DNA from: Ruminococcus sp. AM22-13
GTDB lineage: Bacteria; Bacillota; Clostridia; Lachnospirales; Lachnospiraceae
Assembly (NCBI RefSeq): GCF_003471165.1
Contig: NZ_QRIL01000009.1
Location: 1 to 64,000 of the forward strand
Reading direction: 5' to 3'
Length of the DNA: 64,000 nucleotides
Position numbers and translations under genes: made by a program. The notes beneath the pieces are model-generated. The model made no database searches. It saw nothing but the letters and a program-made list of their open reading frames with translations, and was not told where the DNA came from. The stretch's first letter is position 1; every line of letters begins with the position of its first letter. Below, one piece after another: positions 26,196-35,700 of this stretch.

Positions 26196-27257
26196 TTAGA
26201 GGTCGATGTCAGAGACATCAAGTTCGCCAGACATAAGTTTCGGCAAAAGTGTATCCCTTAATGCAGAAAGTTTCTTAGTCTCGGCTCTATTGGAATGAAT
26301 CTGTTTGAGAGCAGGAAATGCAATGGCATTGAACCTTTCCAGTTCTTCATTAGAGGGAATAATAAGTGGATATGTCATAATCTGTTGCTTATCACCACGA
26401 GGCATTTTGGTTCCTTTTGATCCTGCAATCATAAAAGCAAAGAAATTATCAGCATAAAGCGTGTTGAATAGATACGCCGCATATCGAGGATGAGTTGGTG
26501 TAAAGCAAAGAACATCGGAAGAACATCCACATTCTTTATCGCAATATAGAATCTTTTTGAAGTAAGGGCGAATATTAGAAATTAAAGTATCTCCTTCACG
26601 ACAAAAAGTAGTTTGTTGCGTTTTTGGAAGATTTGTAGCTTCAGCTATGCCGGCCTTATTAGGTAACATATTCTCTGTTGAATAATAAGTGTTAAAATTC
26701 AGCTTAGATACAGATATTTTATCCTTGGAATATGAGCATAAATCAGATAGCATTCCTGTATTGTCTGCTGAACAAATATCACTGAACTGTTCTTTGTATA
26801 GTGTTTGCACTAAATCTGCTAAATTCTTGTTTATTTCGTTATTAAGTTGTATTTTTTCATCGAATGAGCCCAATATACTCGAAATTTTTTTTTGTATATG
26901 CAAAGCTGGAACATCAACTTCAATATTGTTCAATATATTTTGTGTCAACAACGGCTGCGATGTTCCGATTCTTCTTTCATTCAAATGCAAGGATAAAAGC
27001 AGATAATACAAATAACTTAAATCTATATTGTCGTAGCAGATTGCCTTGATTGCATTATCAGATACCCAACATTCATCTTTTACCAAAAAAACACTTCCAC
27101 AATAAGCTCCAACACGGCCTATTACTACACCGTTATCCATATTTGAAACATTTGTGTAGTCTAATATTCCATTTCCACCATAAACAGGTATTAAACCTTT
27201 GGTATCAGGTCTTTTTTTTCCATTCTTAAATTCAACATATTTTGACAGTAATTCCAT
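26196..27257 (-). CDS. hsdS: Type I restriction-modification specificity subunit
   Basis: A 353-residue specificity protein with two target-recognition domains. TRD1 (residues 1-120) starts FKNGKKRPDTKGLIPVYGGNG. The conserved spacer helix is KKISSILGSFDEKIQLNNEIN. TRD2 covers about 170-330 (FCREGDTLISNIRPYFKKI, GSKGTKMPRGDK), and the C-terminal helix ends LRDTLLPKLMSGELDVSDI. This subunit sets the DNA sequence recognised. Its start overlaps the preceding stop as TAATG, so the two are coupled. Only one hsdS copy is present, without flanking recombinase, so no phase-variation cassette is seen. Confidence 0.95.
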   Translation of the reverse strand: MELLSKYVEFKNGKKRPDTKGLIPVYGGNGILDYTNVSNMDNGVVIGRVGAYCGSVFLVKDECWVSDNAIKAICYDNIDLSYLYYLLLSLHLNERRIGTSQPLLTQNILNNIEVDVPALHIQKKISSILGSFDEKIQLNNEINKNLADLVQTLYKEQFSDICSADNTGMLSDLCSYSKDKISVSKLNFNTYYSTENMLPNKAGIAEATNLPKTQQTTFCREGDTLISNIRPYFKKILYCDKECGCSSDVLCFTPTHPRYAAYLFNTLYADNFFAFMIAGSKGTKMPRGDKQQIMTYPLIIPSNEELERFNAIAFPALKQIHSNRAETKKLSALRDTLLPKLMSGELDVSDIDL

Positions 27258-27703
27258 TATTCTTCCTCCACATTTATTATGAAGTAAGGGCTCATACTAC
27301 TTTTTGACACCTCTGAAAGCGGTCTGTTTGAAGAAGCAACTGTACAAATTCCAAGAATTCCCTTGGATGCTTCTTCAATTTTCGTAATCTTAAACCAAGT
27401 CTTAAATATCTCTGCATTATCTCGATAATAGACCGGTATTTCATGTCTTGACGGAAGATCATATTGTATCTTTTCGATGTAAGCCCAATATCGACCAGCT
27501 TTTCCACTATGTATTAGCAGTATTCTTGGAATTGCATTAGATAATATTTTATTTACTACTTTGCCAGATACCGCTGTTCCCAACTTTCCATACCATACAA
27601 ATCCGATTTCACTTATCAAATTCCGATGAGCTAGAATTGTACCTTCTATTGGTGCGAATGTATCTGCAAATCTAAGAGCAATTGTACATTCTTTAGATTT
27701 CAT
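27257..27703 (-). CDS. Unrecognised protein encoded between hsdM and hsdS
   Basis: The ATG at 27703 (MKSKECTIALRFADTFAPIEG) overlaps the hsdM stop by 11 bases, giving 148 residues. I do not recognise the family with certainty. It is beta-rich, with HRNLISEIGFVWYGKLG, a segment RILLIHSGKAGRYWAYIEKI, and a C-terminal part ICTVASSNRPLSEVSKSSMS. The GRYWAYI stretch and overall pattern recall PUA/EVE-like domains that read modified bases, but this is weak. Overlaps with hsdM upstream and hsdS downstream (TAATG) place it firmly inside the type I operon. Confidence 0.75.
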   Translation of the reverse strand: MKSKECTIALRFADTFAPIEGTILAHRNLISEIGFVWYGKLGTAVSGKVVNKILSNAIPRILLIHSGKAGRYWAYIEKIQYDLPSRHEIPVYYRDNAEIFKTWFKITKIEEASKGILGICTVASSNRPLSEVSKSSMSPYFIINVEEE

Positions 27704-29195
27704 ATCCAATCGCCCCCAATTTTCTACGAATTTCATCTTCCAATTCGTGACTCTTTGCAAACAATCCAGATAATTCTGAGGTCAATCGTCCCATTTTTTC
27801 TTCAAATGGCTCTCCATCATCCTCCTGTTCTTCTATACCAACATAACGCCCAGGTGTAAGGATATAGTCCTGTTTTTCAATTTCTCTTAAATCTACTGAC
27901 GCACAGAACCCTTTTACATCCTCTAAAGTTCCATCAACAAAGGCTGTATATGTGTCTGCGATTTTTTTAATATCTTCATCAGTTAATTCACGAAGTTTTC
28001 TGCTTACCATAGAACCCATTTTACGGGCATCAATAAATAACGTTTTTCCAGTCTGCTTCTTCTGTTTATTCAAAAACCACAAAGATACCGGAATCTGTGT
28101 CGTGTAAAATAATTGCGTTGGCATAGCTACAATACATTCCACCAAATCAGCATTTACAATATTCTTACGAATCTCTCCCTCTCCACCGGACTGTGAAGAA
28201 AGCGAACCATTCGCTAACACCATACCAATTTTTCCGCCCGGAGCAAGATGATAAATCATATGCTGCAACCATGCGAAGTTCGCATTCCCGGCAGGTGGCA
28301 TTCCAAACTGCCATCTCACATCTTCTTTTAATTTATCAGCACCCCAATCTGAGAGATTAAACGGTGGATTTGCCATAATATAATCTGCACGTAACGTCGG
28401 ATGACGGTCATCCAGAAAAGTATCTGCCGCATAATTTCCAAGATCCGGTTCAATCCCTCGTATAGCCAGATTCATCTGAGCCATCTTCCATGTAGTCGGG
28501 TTTGAGTCCTGTCCATAAACAGAAATGTTACTAATATTTCCACTATGATTTTCGACAAATCGCGCAGACTGAACAAACATACCACCAGAACCGCAACATG
28601 GATCATATACGCGTCCTTTAAATGGCTTTAAAACTTCTACCAATGTGCGGACAACACAAGACGGCGTAAAGAATTCTCCACCTCGTTTGCCTTCCTGTTC
28701 CGCAAACATAGATAAACAATATTCATAAGTACGCCCCAGAATATCTTTTTCGCTTCCATGCTCAATCATCTGAATATTTGTAAATAAATCTACTACATCC
28801 CCCAACCTACGCTTATCCAGTTCCGGGCGGGCAAAATTTTTAGGAAGAATGTCCTTCAAGCGCTTATTTTCTTTTTCAATAGCTCTCATTGCCTCATCAA
28901 TAACTGTGCCAATTTCCGGAGTATGTGCTTTTGCCGCAATTTCACTCCAGCGCGCTTTTACAGAAACGAAGAAAATCCCTTCTGAAGTATACTCGTCAAT
29001 ATCCTCTTCAAAACCATCTCCTTCTTCTACTAATTCTTTATACTTTTCCTCAAAACGATCAGAAATATATTTTAGGAAAATCAATCCCAGAACAACATTT
29101 TTATACTCCGATGCATCCATATTTCCACGTAACACACAAGCTGCATCCCAGATTTGTTTCTCAAAGCCGATATCTGCTGTATTTTTAGCCGCCAT
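27693..29195 (-). CDS. hsdM: Type I restriction-modification methyltransferase subunit
   Basis: About 500 residues from ATG 29195 (MAAKNTADIGFEKQIWDAA), with GGGAGG upstream; the longer frame to 29222 is less likely. The N-terminal helical HsdM domain is followed by the methylase: FFTPSCVVRTLVEVLKPFKGRVYDPCCGSGGMF (motif I) and YIMANPPFNLSDWG (NPPF motif IV). It makes N6-methyladenine at the site chosen by HsdS. It opens the operon hsdM, unknown gene, hsdS, hsdR, perhaps NADAR. Confidence 0.97.
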   Translation of the reverse strand: MAAKNTADIGFEKQIWDAACVLRGNMDASEYKNVVLGLIFLKYISDRFEEKYKELVEEGDGFEEDIDEYTSEGIFFVSVKARWSEIAAKAHTPEIGTVIDEAMRAIEKENKRLKDILPKNFARPELDKRRLGDVVDLFTNIQMIEHGSEKDILGRTYEYCLSMFAEQEGKRGGEFFTPSCVVRTLVEVLKPFKGRVYDPCCGSGGMFVQSARFVENHSGNISNISVYGQDSNPTTWKMAQMNLAIRGIEPDLGNYAADTFLDDRHPTLRADYIMANPPFNLSDWGADKLKEDVRWQFGMPPAGNANFAWLQHMIYHLAPGGKIGMVLANGSLSSQSGGEGEIRKNIVNADLVECIVAMPTQLFYTTQIPVSLWFLNKQKKQTGKTLFIDARKMGSMVSRKLRELTDEDIKKIADTYTAFVDGTLEDVKGFCASVDLREIEKQDYILTPGRYVGIEEQEDDGEPFEEKMGRLTSELSGLFAKSHELEDEIRRKLGAIGYEI

Positions 29196-29421
29196 TTTCC
29201 CGCCTCCCAGTTCATCTTTCAAAAGTCATTTTGTATAATATTATTACATTTTATCGTTATATATTATGTGTTTTCTACAAAATATTCCTCTTAATATCTC
29301 ACATCATACCATGTTCTTCTATAATAGTCTATAGATTTTCATAAGACTACTTTCCATACAAATTATTAACATCGTATAGCGCCATCCTATTTTCTTTAAT
29401 ATTCCTTATATTCAAAAATAA

Positions 29422-29452
29422 CCCTCAAGACTCAATTAATGAATCTCAGGGG
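29422..29452 (-). terminator. Probable terminator of the antitoxin-remnant unit
   Basis: CCCTCAAGACTC and GAATCTCAGGGG form an imperfect hairpin; the minus strand continues GGGTTATTTTT. It closes the unit at 29532-30043. The rest of 29196-29531 is AT-rich with no gene visible; it presumably carries the hsdM promoter. Confidence 0.55.
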
Positions 29453-29531
29453 TTTCCCTCTTTTATCTGTCAATATCCAGAATGTATGCATCAAACACAA
29501 CTTCAAAAATACATCTCTTTATCAAAATTTT

Positions 29532-29735
29532 TTATATTTCAAGAGCATCTTTAAGTTCTTTTATATCCGAATACTTCTGAGAAGAAGAGTCTTTCACAAG
29601 TTTCCTACCTTCTTCTATCGCAAGCACTGTTATTTCATTTGGCACGTCCAATTTCATTTTTTCCAAAATCCTATGCTCACAGCCAGCATTTTCTTCAAAC
29701 ATATTTACAAGCTCTTTCATGCTTAACATCTCCAT
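29532..29735 (-). pseudogene. RelB/DinJ-like antitoxin remnant
   Basis: About 67 residues (from MEMLSMKELVNMF). The C-terminal half, VPNEITVLAIEEGRKLVKDSSS and then YSDIKELKDALEI, matches the tail of RelB/DinJ antitoxins, where it wraps the toxin. The ribbon-helix-helix N-terminus expected of the family is not visible, and no RelE/YafQ toxin follows. I take it as a decayed or orphan antitoxin. Confidence 0.55.
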
Positions 29736-29815
29736 CCCAAAATATTTATTGAAGAATATCTGCAATATATCTTTTAAGGCTTTTCTTTATGGAAAAATCA
29801 TATTTTATATTTTTA

Positions 29816-30043
29816 TCAAAACGATACTTTGTAATCTCTATACTGTTCATCAACTTCCTGAATATTTTTATCAATTAATCCTGGGATTCCCATCTCCTCG
29901 CCACATTCATCACATATTGCAACCGTAATACTAAACGTATATTCTATGTCTTTAACCATTTTCTTAATATCTCTTTTCTGCAAGGTATATCCTGCTTCTT
30001 TCCTACATGTTGTACAAAAATCAATTTTCTCTTTCTCTGCCAT
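29816..30043 (-). pseudogene. YgiT/MqsA-type zinc-finger protein, short form
   Basis: About 75 residues from ATG 30043 (MAEKEKIDFCTTCRKEAGY), with GGGAGGG upstream. Two CxxC pairs (CTTC and CDEC) and the spacing up to GIPGLIDKNIQEVDEQYRD match the N-terminal zinc domain of MqsA/YgiT-like antitoxins. Full-length relatives continue into a helix-turn-helix domain, absent here. It may be truncated or a stand-alone zinc domain. It lies 80 bases before the RelB-like remnant in the same orientation. Confidence 0.6.
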
Positions 30044-30218
30044 AGTAATCCCTCCCACAAATATGTATAAATATCATTTAATGTTACATCTAATTATACA
30101 TTGTCTCCCTTGATAACGATAGCATTTTTCCTATCATTATATATGATGATAGAACTTTATCAATATCCAATCATCAAGTCCTCTATACTGTACAAAATAC
30201 TCCCACTCTCAACACCCA

Positions 30219-30421
30219 GCGCAGAAAAATCTTTTGTTTCGTGTGCATTTGCAGGATTCTTAGATATTCTTAGTCGTCAGAAATCTGCGTTATGAGCAAT
30301 CTGAGACACTGTCTGAGCGCAGCGAGTTTGGCTCAGATTGCTCATGCTTTTAGCAGATTTATGACGGCTTAGAATATCTTAGGACCCGAAACCGCACACG
30401 AAACAAAAGATTTTTCTGCGC
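30219..30421. repeat. 203-bp near-perfect palindrome
   Basis: The outer 28 bases on each side (30219-30246 and 30394-30421) are exact inverted copies, beginning GCGCAGAAAAATC and ending GATTTTTCTGCGC. Inner arms are nearly exact as well (ATTCTTAG, CGTCA, AAATCTGC, GAGCAATCTGAG and their complements), with a small loop near 30310-30325. It carries no gene. Related pieces (TTTTTCTGCGC-TCCCTTTT) occur at about 40800 and possibly 63110. It is in the gap between the antitoxin remnants and ilvA. Confidence 0.85.
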
Positions 30422-30443
30422 GTCCCTTTTTGAGTAAAAAAAC

Positions 30444-30477
30444 AAACCCCAGAGTCCACATCTGAACCCCAGGGTTT
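30444..30477 (-). terminator. Terminator of ilvA
   Basis: Minus-strand AAACCCTGG and CTGGGGTTT pair (with two G-T pairs) and lead into TGTTTTTTT. It lies 25 bases past the stop codon of the threonine ammonia-lyase gene. Confidence 0.75.
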
Positions 30478-30502
30478 CCCATTCCAATATTCACTTTGTC
30501 AA

Positions 30503-31714
30503 TTACAGACTAGGACGAATCACCTTCGGTCTGCATCCTGCATCCTCAAGCGCCTTCACAATCTCATTCTTATGATCCGTACCAAACGCCTCCAGCGTAA
30601 TCTTAAGCTCCACAGCCGCATTTCTGTTCGTACTTACAAACTGGTTATGATCCAGCTTAATAACATTACCCTGTGCCTTCGCAATCACACTGGCCACACG
30701 AACCAGTTCACCCGGCTTATCCGGAATCAGAACAGACACAGTAAAGATTCTGTCTCTCTGGATCAGACCATGCTGAACAACAGAAGACATCGTGATAACG
30801 TCCATATTTCCACCACTTAAGATAGAAACAACCTTCTTACCCTTCACATCCAGATGACGAAGCGCTGCCACTGTCAGAAGGCCGGAATTCTCAACAATCA
30901 TCTTATGATTCTCAACCATGTCAAGGAAAGCAACGATCAGCTCATCATCCTCAATCGTGATGATATCATCCAGATTCTTCTGGATATACGGGAAAATCTT
31001 CTTTCCAGGAGTCTGTACAGCAGTACCATCAGCAATCGTATTTACATGAGGAAGAGTCACAACCTCACCCTTCTTCAGAGAAGCCTTCATACATGCTGCA
31101 CCGGCCGGCTCAACACCGATTACTTTGATATGTGGATTCAAAAGCTTCGCAAGTGTGGAAACACCTGTTGCAAGTCCGCCTCCACCGATCGGAACCAGGA
31201 TATAATCAACAAGTGGAAGCTCCTGAACGATTTCCATTGCGATCGTACCCTGTCCTGTTGCAACTGCCAGGTCATCAAACGGATGGATAAATGTATATCC
31301 CTCTTTCTCGGCAAGCTCCAGTGCATGTGCACATGCCTCATCATATACATCGCCATGCAGAATAACCTCTGCACCATAGCTCTTTGTTCTCTCAACCTTG
31401 ATCAGCGGAGTAGTTGTAGGCATAACGATCACTGCCTTTACTCCATATTTATGAGCTGCATAGGCAACACCCTGCGCATGATTTCCTGCAGATGCTGTGA
31501 TCAGCCCTTTATTTCTCTCTTCATCTGAAAGTGTGCTGATCTTATAATAAGCTCCACGAACCTTGTATGCACCTGTACGCTGCATATTCTCCGGTTTCAG
31601 ATAAACTTTGTTTCCTGTAAGATCACTGAAGTAGCTGCTTTTGATCAGCTTTGTTTCCTGTGTGACCTGTTTTACGATCTCTGATGCCTGTTCAAAACTC
31701 TCTAATGTAAGCAT
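30503..31714 (-). CDS. ilvA: Threonine ammonia-lyase (PLP, with ACT domain)
   Basis: A 403-residue PLP enzyme that deaminates threonine to 2-oxobutanoate. The PLP lysine is in ENMQRTGAYKVRGA, followed by ITASAGNHAQGVAYAA, the glycine loop PIGGGGLATG and SILSGGNMDV. The C-terminal 75 residues form an ACT domain (FTVSVLIPDKPGELVRVASVI). This length and single ACT domain fit the catabolic/short form (tdcB-like), so the biosynthetic versus catabolic role is open. Start has GGAGGAACAAC upstream; it follows ftsY by 17 bases. Confidence 0.93.
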   Translation of the reverse strand: MLTLESFEQASEIVKQVTQETKLIKSSYFSDLTGNKVYLKPENMQRTGAYKVRGAYYKISTLSDEERNKGLITASAGNHAQGVAYAAHKYGVKAVIVMPTTTPLIKVERTKSYGAEVILHGDVYDEACAHALELAEKEGYTFIHPFDDLAVATGQGTIAMEIVQELPLVDYILVPIGGGGLATGVSTLAKLLNPHIKVIGVEPAGAACMKASLKKGEVVTLPHVNTIADGTAVQTPGKKIFPYIQKNLDDIITIEDDELIVAFLDMVENHKMIVENSGLLTVAALRHLDVKGKKVVSILSGGNMDVITMSSVVQHGLIQRDRIFTVSVLIPDKPGELVRVASVIAKAQGNVIKLDHNQFVSTNRNAAVELKITLEAFGTDHKNEIVKALEDAGCRPKVIRPSL

Positions 31715-31731
31715 GTTGTTCCTCCATTTTT

Positions 31732-32694
31732 TCAGTCGTAATTTTGAGCGTCCGGGGTTTCTTTATGGTCCACATCAAACAACGCATTTACAAATGCATC
31801 TGCATCGAATTTCTGAAGATCGTCAATACTTTCTCCTACGCCAATGTACTTCACCGGTATATCAAGCTCGGACTGGATTGCAACTGCAATACCACCTTTG
31901 GCAGTTCCATCCAGCTTGGTAAGGATGATACCGTTGACATTTGCGACCTCCGCAAACTGTCTCGCCTGTGCAAGAGCATTCTGTCCGGTGGTACCATCCA
32001 GTACTACCAGTGTCTCCAGATATGCATCCGGATACTCTCTCTCCAGAATCTTGTATATTTTGCGAAGTTCTTCCATAAGGTTCTTTTTATTATGAAGACG
32101 TCCTGCTGTGTCGCACAGAAGTACGTCCGCATTTCTTGCTTTGGCAGCTGCCACCGCATCATAGATTACAGATGCCGGATCCGCGCCTGCCTGACCACCA
32201 ATGATCTCTACGCCTGCGCGGTGCGCCCACTCAGTCAGCTGTTCTCCGGCTGCTGCACGAAATGTATCGGCTGCCGCAAGAACTACTTTCTTACCCTGAT
32301 CCTTTAACTTGCCCGCAAGCTTTCCTACAGAGGTAGTCTTTCCAACACCATTGACACCGATCACGAGGACTACAGATTTACGATTCTCAAATTCATACTC
32401 TGTACTGTCCACGCGCATCTGATCCTTAATCTCATTGATCAGAAGCTGCTTACATTCCATCGGCTCCTTAATGCGACGCTCGGAAACCTCTTTCTTTAAA
32501 TTCTCAATAATAGAAGTGGTTGCATTAATTCCGATATCTCCCATGATCAGAATCTCTTCCAGTTCTTCATAGAAGTCATCATCAATGCTGGAAAATCCAC
32601 TGAAAATACTGTCAAATCCGGCTACGATATTGTCTCTGGTCTTTGTCAGTCCACTGACCAGACGTTTAAAAAAACCTTTCTTTTCTTCTGCCAT
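31732..32694 (-). CDS. ftsY: Signal recognition particle receptor FtsY
   Basis: A 320-residue SRP GTPase that docks ribosome-SRP complexes at the membrane. A short N domain (residues 1-95) precedes the G domain with GVNGVGKTTSVGKLA (G1), AADTFRAAAGEQL (G2), DTAGRLHNK (G3), TKLDGTAKGG (G4) and GVGESIDDL. No long acidic A domain is present, as in other Firmicutes. It lies 13 bases after smc, with GGAGG before the ATG. Confidence 0.97.
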   Translation of the reverse strand: MAEEKKGFFKRLVSGLTKTRDNIVAGFDSIFSGFSSIDDDFYEELEEILIMGDIGINATTSIIENLKKEVSERRIKEPMECKQLLINEIKDQMRVDSTEYEFENRKSVVLVIGVNGVGKTTSVGKLAGKLKDQGKKVVLAAADTFRAAAGEQLTEWAHRAGVEIIGGQAGADPASVIYDAVAAAKARNADVLLCDTAGRLHNKKNLMEELRKIYKILEREYPDAYLETLVVLDGTTGQNALAQARQFAEVANVNGIILTKLDGTAKGGIAVAIQSELDIPVKYIGVGESIDDLQKFDADAFVNALFDVDHKETPDAQNYD

Positions 32695-32707
32695 GATACT
32701 CCTCCTG

Positions 32708-35700
32708 TTACTGGGTAAGCTGGTTCTCTACTAAGTCAACAGAAACCAGTGTCGATACCCCTTTTTCCTGCATGGTAATTCCATAAAGCCGGTCTGCGGC
32801 GTTCATAGTTCCACGTCTATGGGTTATTATAATAAATTGTGTGTTTTTCGTCAACTTCTGTAAATATCCGGCAAAACGTCCTACGTTGGAATCATCAAGC
32901 GCAGCCTCGATTTCATCCAGAAGGCAGAACGGTGACGGTTTCAGATTCTGAATTGCGAAAAGAAGAGCGATTGCTGTCAGTGCTTTCTCTCCACCGGAAA
33001 GCTGCATCATATTCTGCAGTTTCTTTCCAGGCGGCTGGGAAATGATCTTAATCCCGGCTTCCAGGATATCAGCCTCCTCATCAAGCTCCAGCGTTCCTTT
33101 TCCGCCTCCAAAAAGTTCTTTGAATGCTTTGTCAAATTCCTTCTGGATTTCGCCAAACTTCTCTGTAAACTGCTTGCGCATTCCCTCGTCAAGCTCCTGA
33201 ATGATCTGTTCCAGGGTTTTCTCCGCTGTAACCAGATCCTCATACTGTCCAGAAAGGAATGTGTGACGTTCCAGAAGTTCTTTGTAATCCTCTATCGCAT
33301 TTACATTGACTGGTCCGAGCCTTCTGATATCATCTTTGATCTGAGCTGCCTGTTTCTTCATCTCTGAAAGGTCTGTCAGTTCCTCTTTTCTGTAAGAAAG
33401 AGCATTATTCGGAGTAATCTCATACTCTGACCACATATAAGCAATCCGTTCCTCCCTGCTCTCTTCCAGCTTCTCCATCTGCCCCTGCAGACGGTAGCAT
33501 TCTTTATCCAGAAGCCCGATCTGGCCGGACAGATAATCTCTTTTCTCAAAGAATTCTTTATGCCGGGAGTTTCTGCTTTCTTTTTCTTTCTGCAGATTTT
33601 CCAGCTGTTCCTTTGACTGTCTCTCGTGCAGGTCTGATTCTTTTGCCTCTTTCTTAAGCTGTGTAATCATCTGCTGCTTCTTTTCCATCTCTTCACTGCT
33701 ATGAGCAAGAGACTCATAGATTCCGTCTTTCTCGGTTTGCAGAGCCTTCACTTCTGATCTCAGTCGGCTTAAGTTTTCCTGGTCAAATTTCTCTTTCTGA
33801 TCAAGGGTGGATGACTGAAGACGAATCTCTTCCAGACCTTTGGAAACCTTTCCTTCTTCCTCTTTCCACTCGTCCAGTTCTGACTGCTTTGTTTCGATAA
33901 AACTCTCCAGTTCTTTTTCATCCTGTTTAGAACTTTCCAGTTCCTGCGTGATTCGTTCGTGATCCTGTCTGATCTCCATAACCTGGCGTTTGATTTCTGC
34001 CTGGTCTCTGTTAATCTGATCATATCCACTTCGGATTTCTTCTGCCTTTTTCTCCTGCTGTTTAATATTCATTCTGGCAGTATTCTGCTCGATATATTTC
34101 TGGCGGAGTTTCTCCTGAAATTCTGCAATCGTGTCACGGATCATATTTCTCTGATTACGATTTTCTTCAATCGCTTTCTGCATTTCCACAAGATTATTCT
34201 TCAGCTGACTTACTTTTGTTTCCAGCTCTTCGATCTCACGACGTCTTCCAAGCAGGTTGCTGTTGTTTCTGAACGCACCACCTGTCATGGAACCACCCGG
34301 ACTTAAGGATTCACCCTCTGTGGTAACCATTCTCAGACTGTGTCTGTATTTCCTTCCAATTATAATCGCATGGTCAATATTGTCAACTACCAGCACTCTT
34401 CCGAGAAGAAACTTCGTAATCTGCTGATACTGTGGCGCTGTGGTCACAAGTTCACTGGCAATACCGATAACGCCCGGCTCTCTCAGTGCCTCTCTCGGGG
34501 TAAATTCTCCTCTTGGACTGATACTGCTCATAGGCAGGAAGGTAGCACGTCCATAACGGTTCTTCTTCAGAAACTCAATCAGTGTTTTCGCCGTCTGTTC
34601 ATTGTCTGTAACAATGTTCTGGATGCTTCCGCCCAATGCAGTCTCAATCGCGATCTCATAATCTTTGTTTACCTGGATCAGATCCGCAACAACGCCCTGG
34701 ATTCCCGGAACCCGCTCTTTCTGTTCCATGACTCTCCGGATACTGTTTCCATAACCATCATAGCGCTCTGTGATATTCTTAAGTGATTCCAGACGGGAAG
34801 CCTCTCTGTGATATGCAGTCTGCCCCATTTCCATCTGAGCGTTCTGTTCTTTCAGTTTCCCCTGAATCTGTTCCGCGCTCTGACTGAGATGTTCACATTC
34901 CTCATTCATAGACTGAATTTGCTCTGTGATCTCGTCATATTGTTTCTGCGCTTTGGAAAGAATCGTCTGCTGCTCTTCCTCTTCACTTTTTAATCTGAGG
35001 ATTCGCTGGCTGATCTCCGCTTTACGGATATCCGCCTGCTCCATCATTGCGTCAAATCTCTGAGCCTTACCTTTTGTGTTTGCACGGCTGTTGAGGATTT
35101 CAATGATTTCATTCTTACCATCCTCCACTTCCTGCGTACAGGCCTCGATATTCTCCTGCGCTGTCTTTAACTTCTCTTCTTCCTCAGAAAGTTTCGTGCG
35201 GACTGTCTTTAACTGCGCATAAATATCTGCTCTCTCTTCTTCCAGTTTTTTCTGCGAAGAAGTTCTTACGGAAAGTTCCTCCTCAATCGTCTGAAGGCGT
35301 CCCTTGTAATGCTCCTCATTCTGCGCACCTGCAAGGATCTGCTCATTTAATACATTTACCTGGCCTTCCAGCTGCTGTTTATGAATTGCCTGTTCCTGAC
35401 CGGAAATACACAGTGCATCCATTTTTGCATTTAAATCTTCCAGTTCCTGTTCCAGACGCTCATATTCAACCTTCGTCTGATCATAGGATTTCTGGGTATC
35501 TTTTAACTGATTCTGTGCGATAGCAAGTTTCTCTTCCAGTTCTTTCAGCGCCTGTGCCGTATTCGCAAACTCCATCAGGAACATATTTACATCCAGTTCT
35601 TTCAGCGTTTCCCTTTTTGCAAGGTAAATTCTGGCTGTCTCAGACTGCTTCTCCAGCGGTCCCAGCTGTCTGGTAAGTTCTGAAAGGATGTCGGTCACTC

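Noticed and set aside
26196..27257. Phase-variable hsdS inversion cassette
   Set aside because: Only one complete hsdS is present and no partial hsdS or tyrosine recombinase lies nearby.
30503..31714. Serine dehydratase or cysteine synthase alternative for ilvA
   Set aside because: The ACT domain and the threonine-lyase type motifs make threonine ammonia-lyase the best call.
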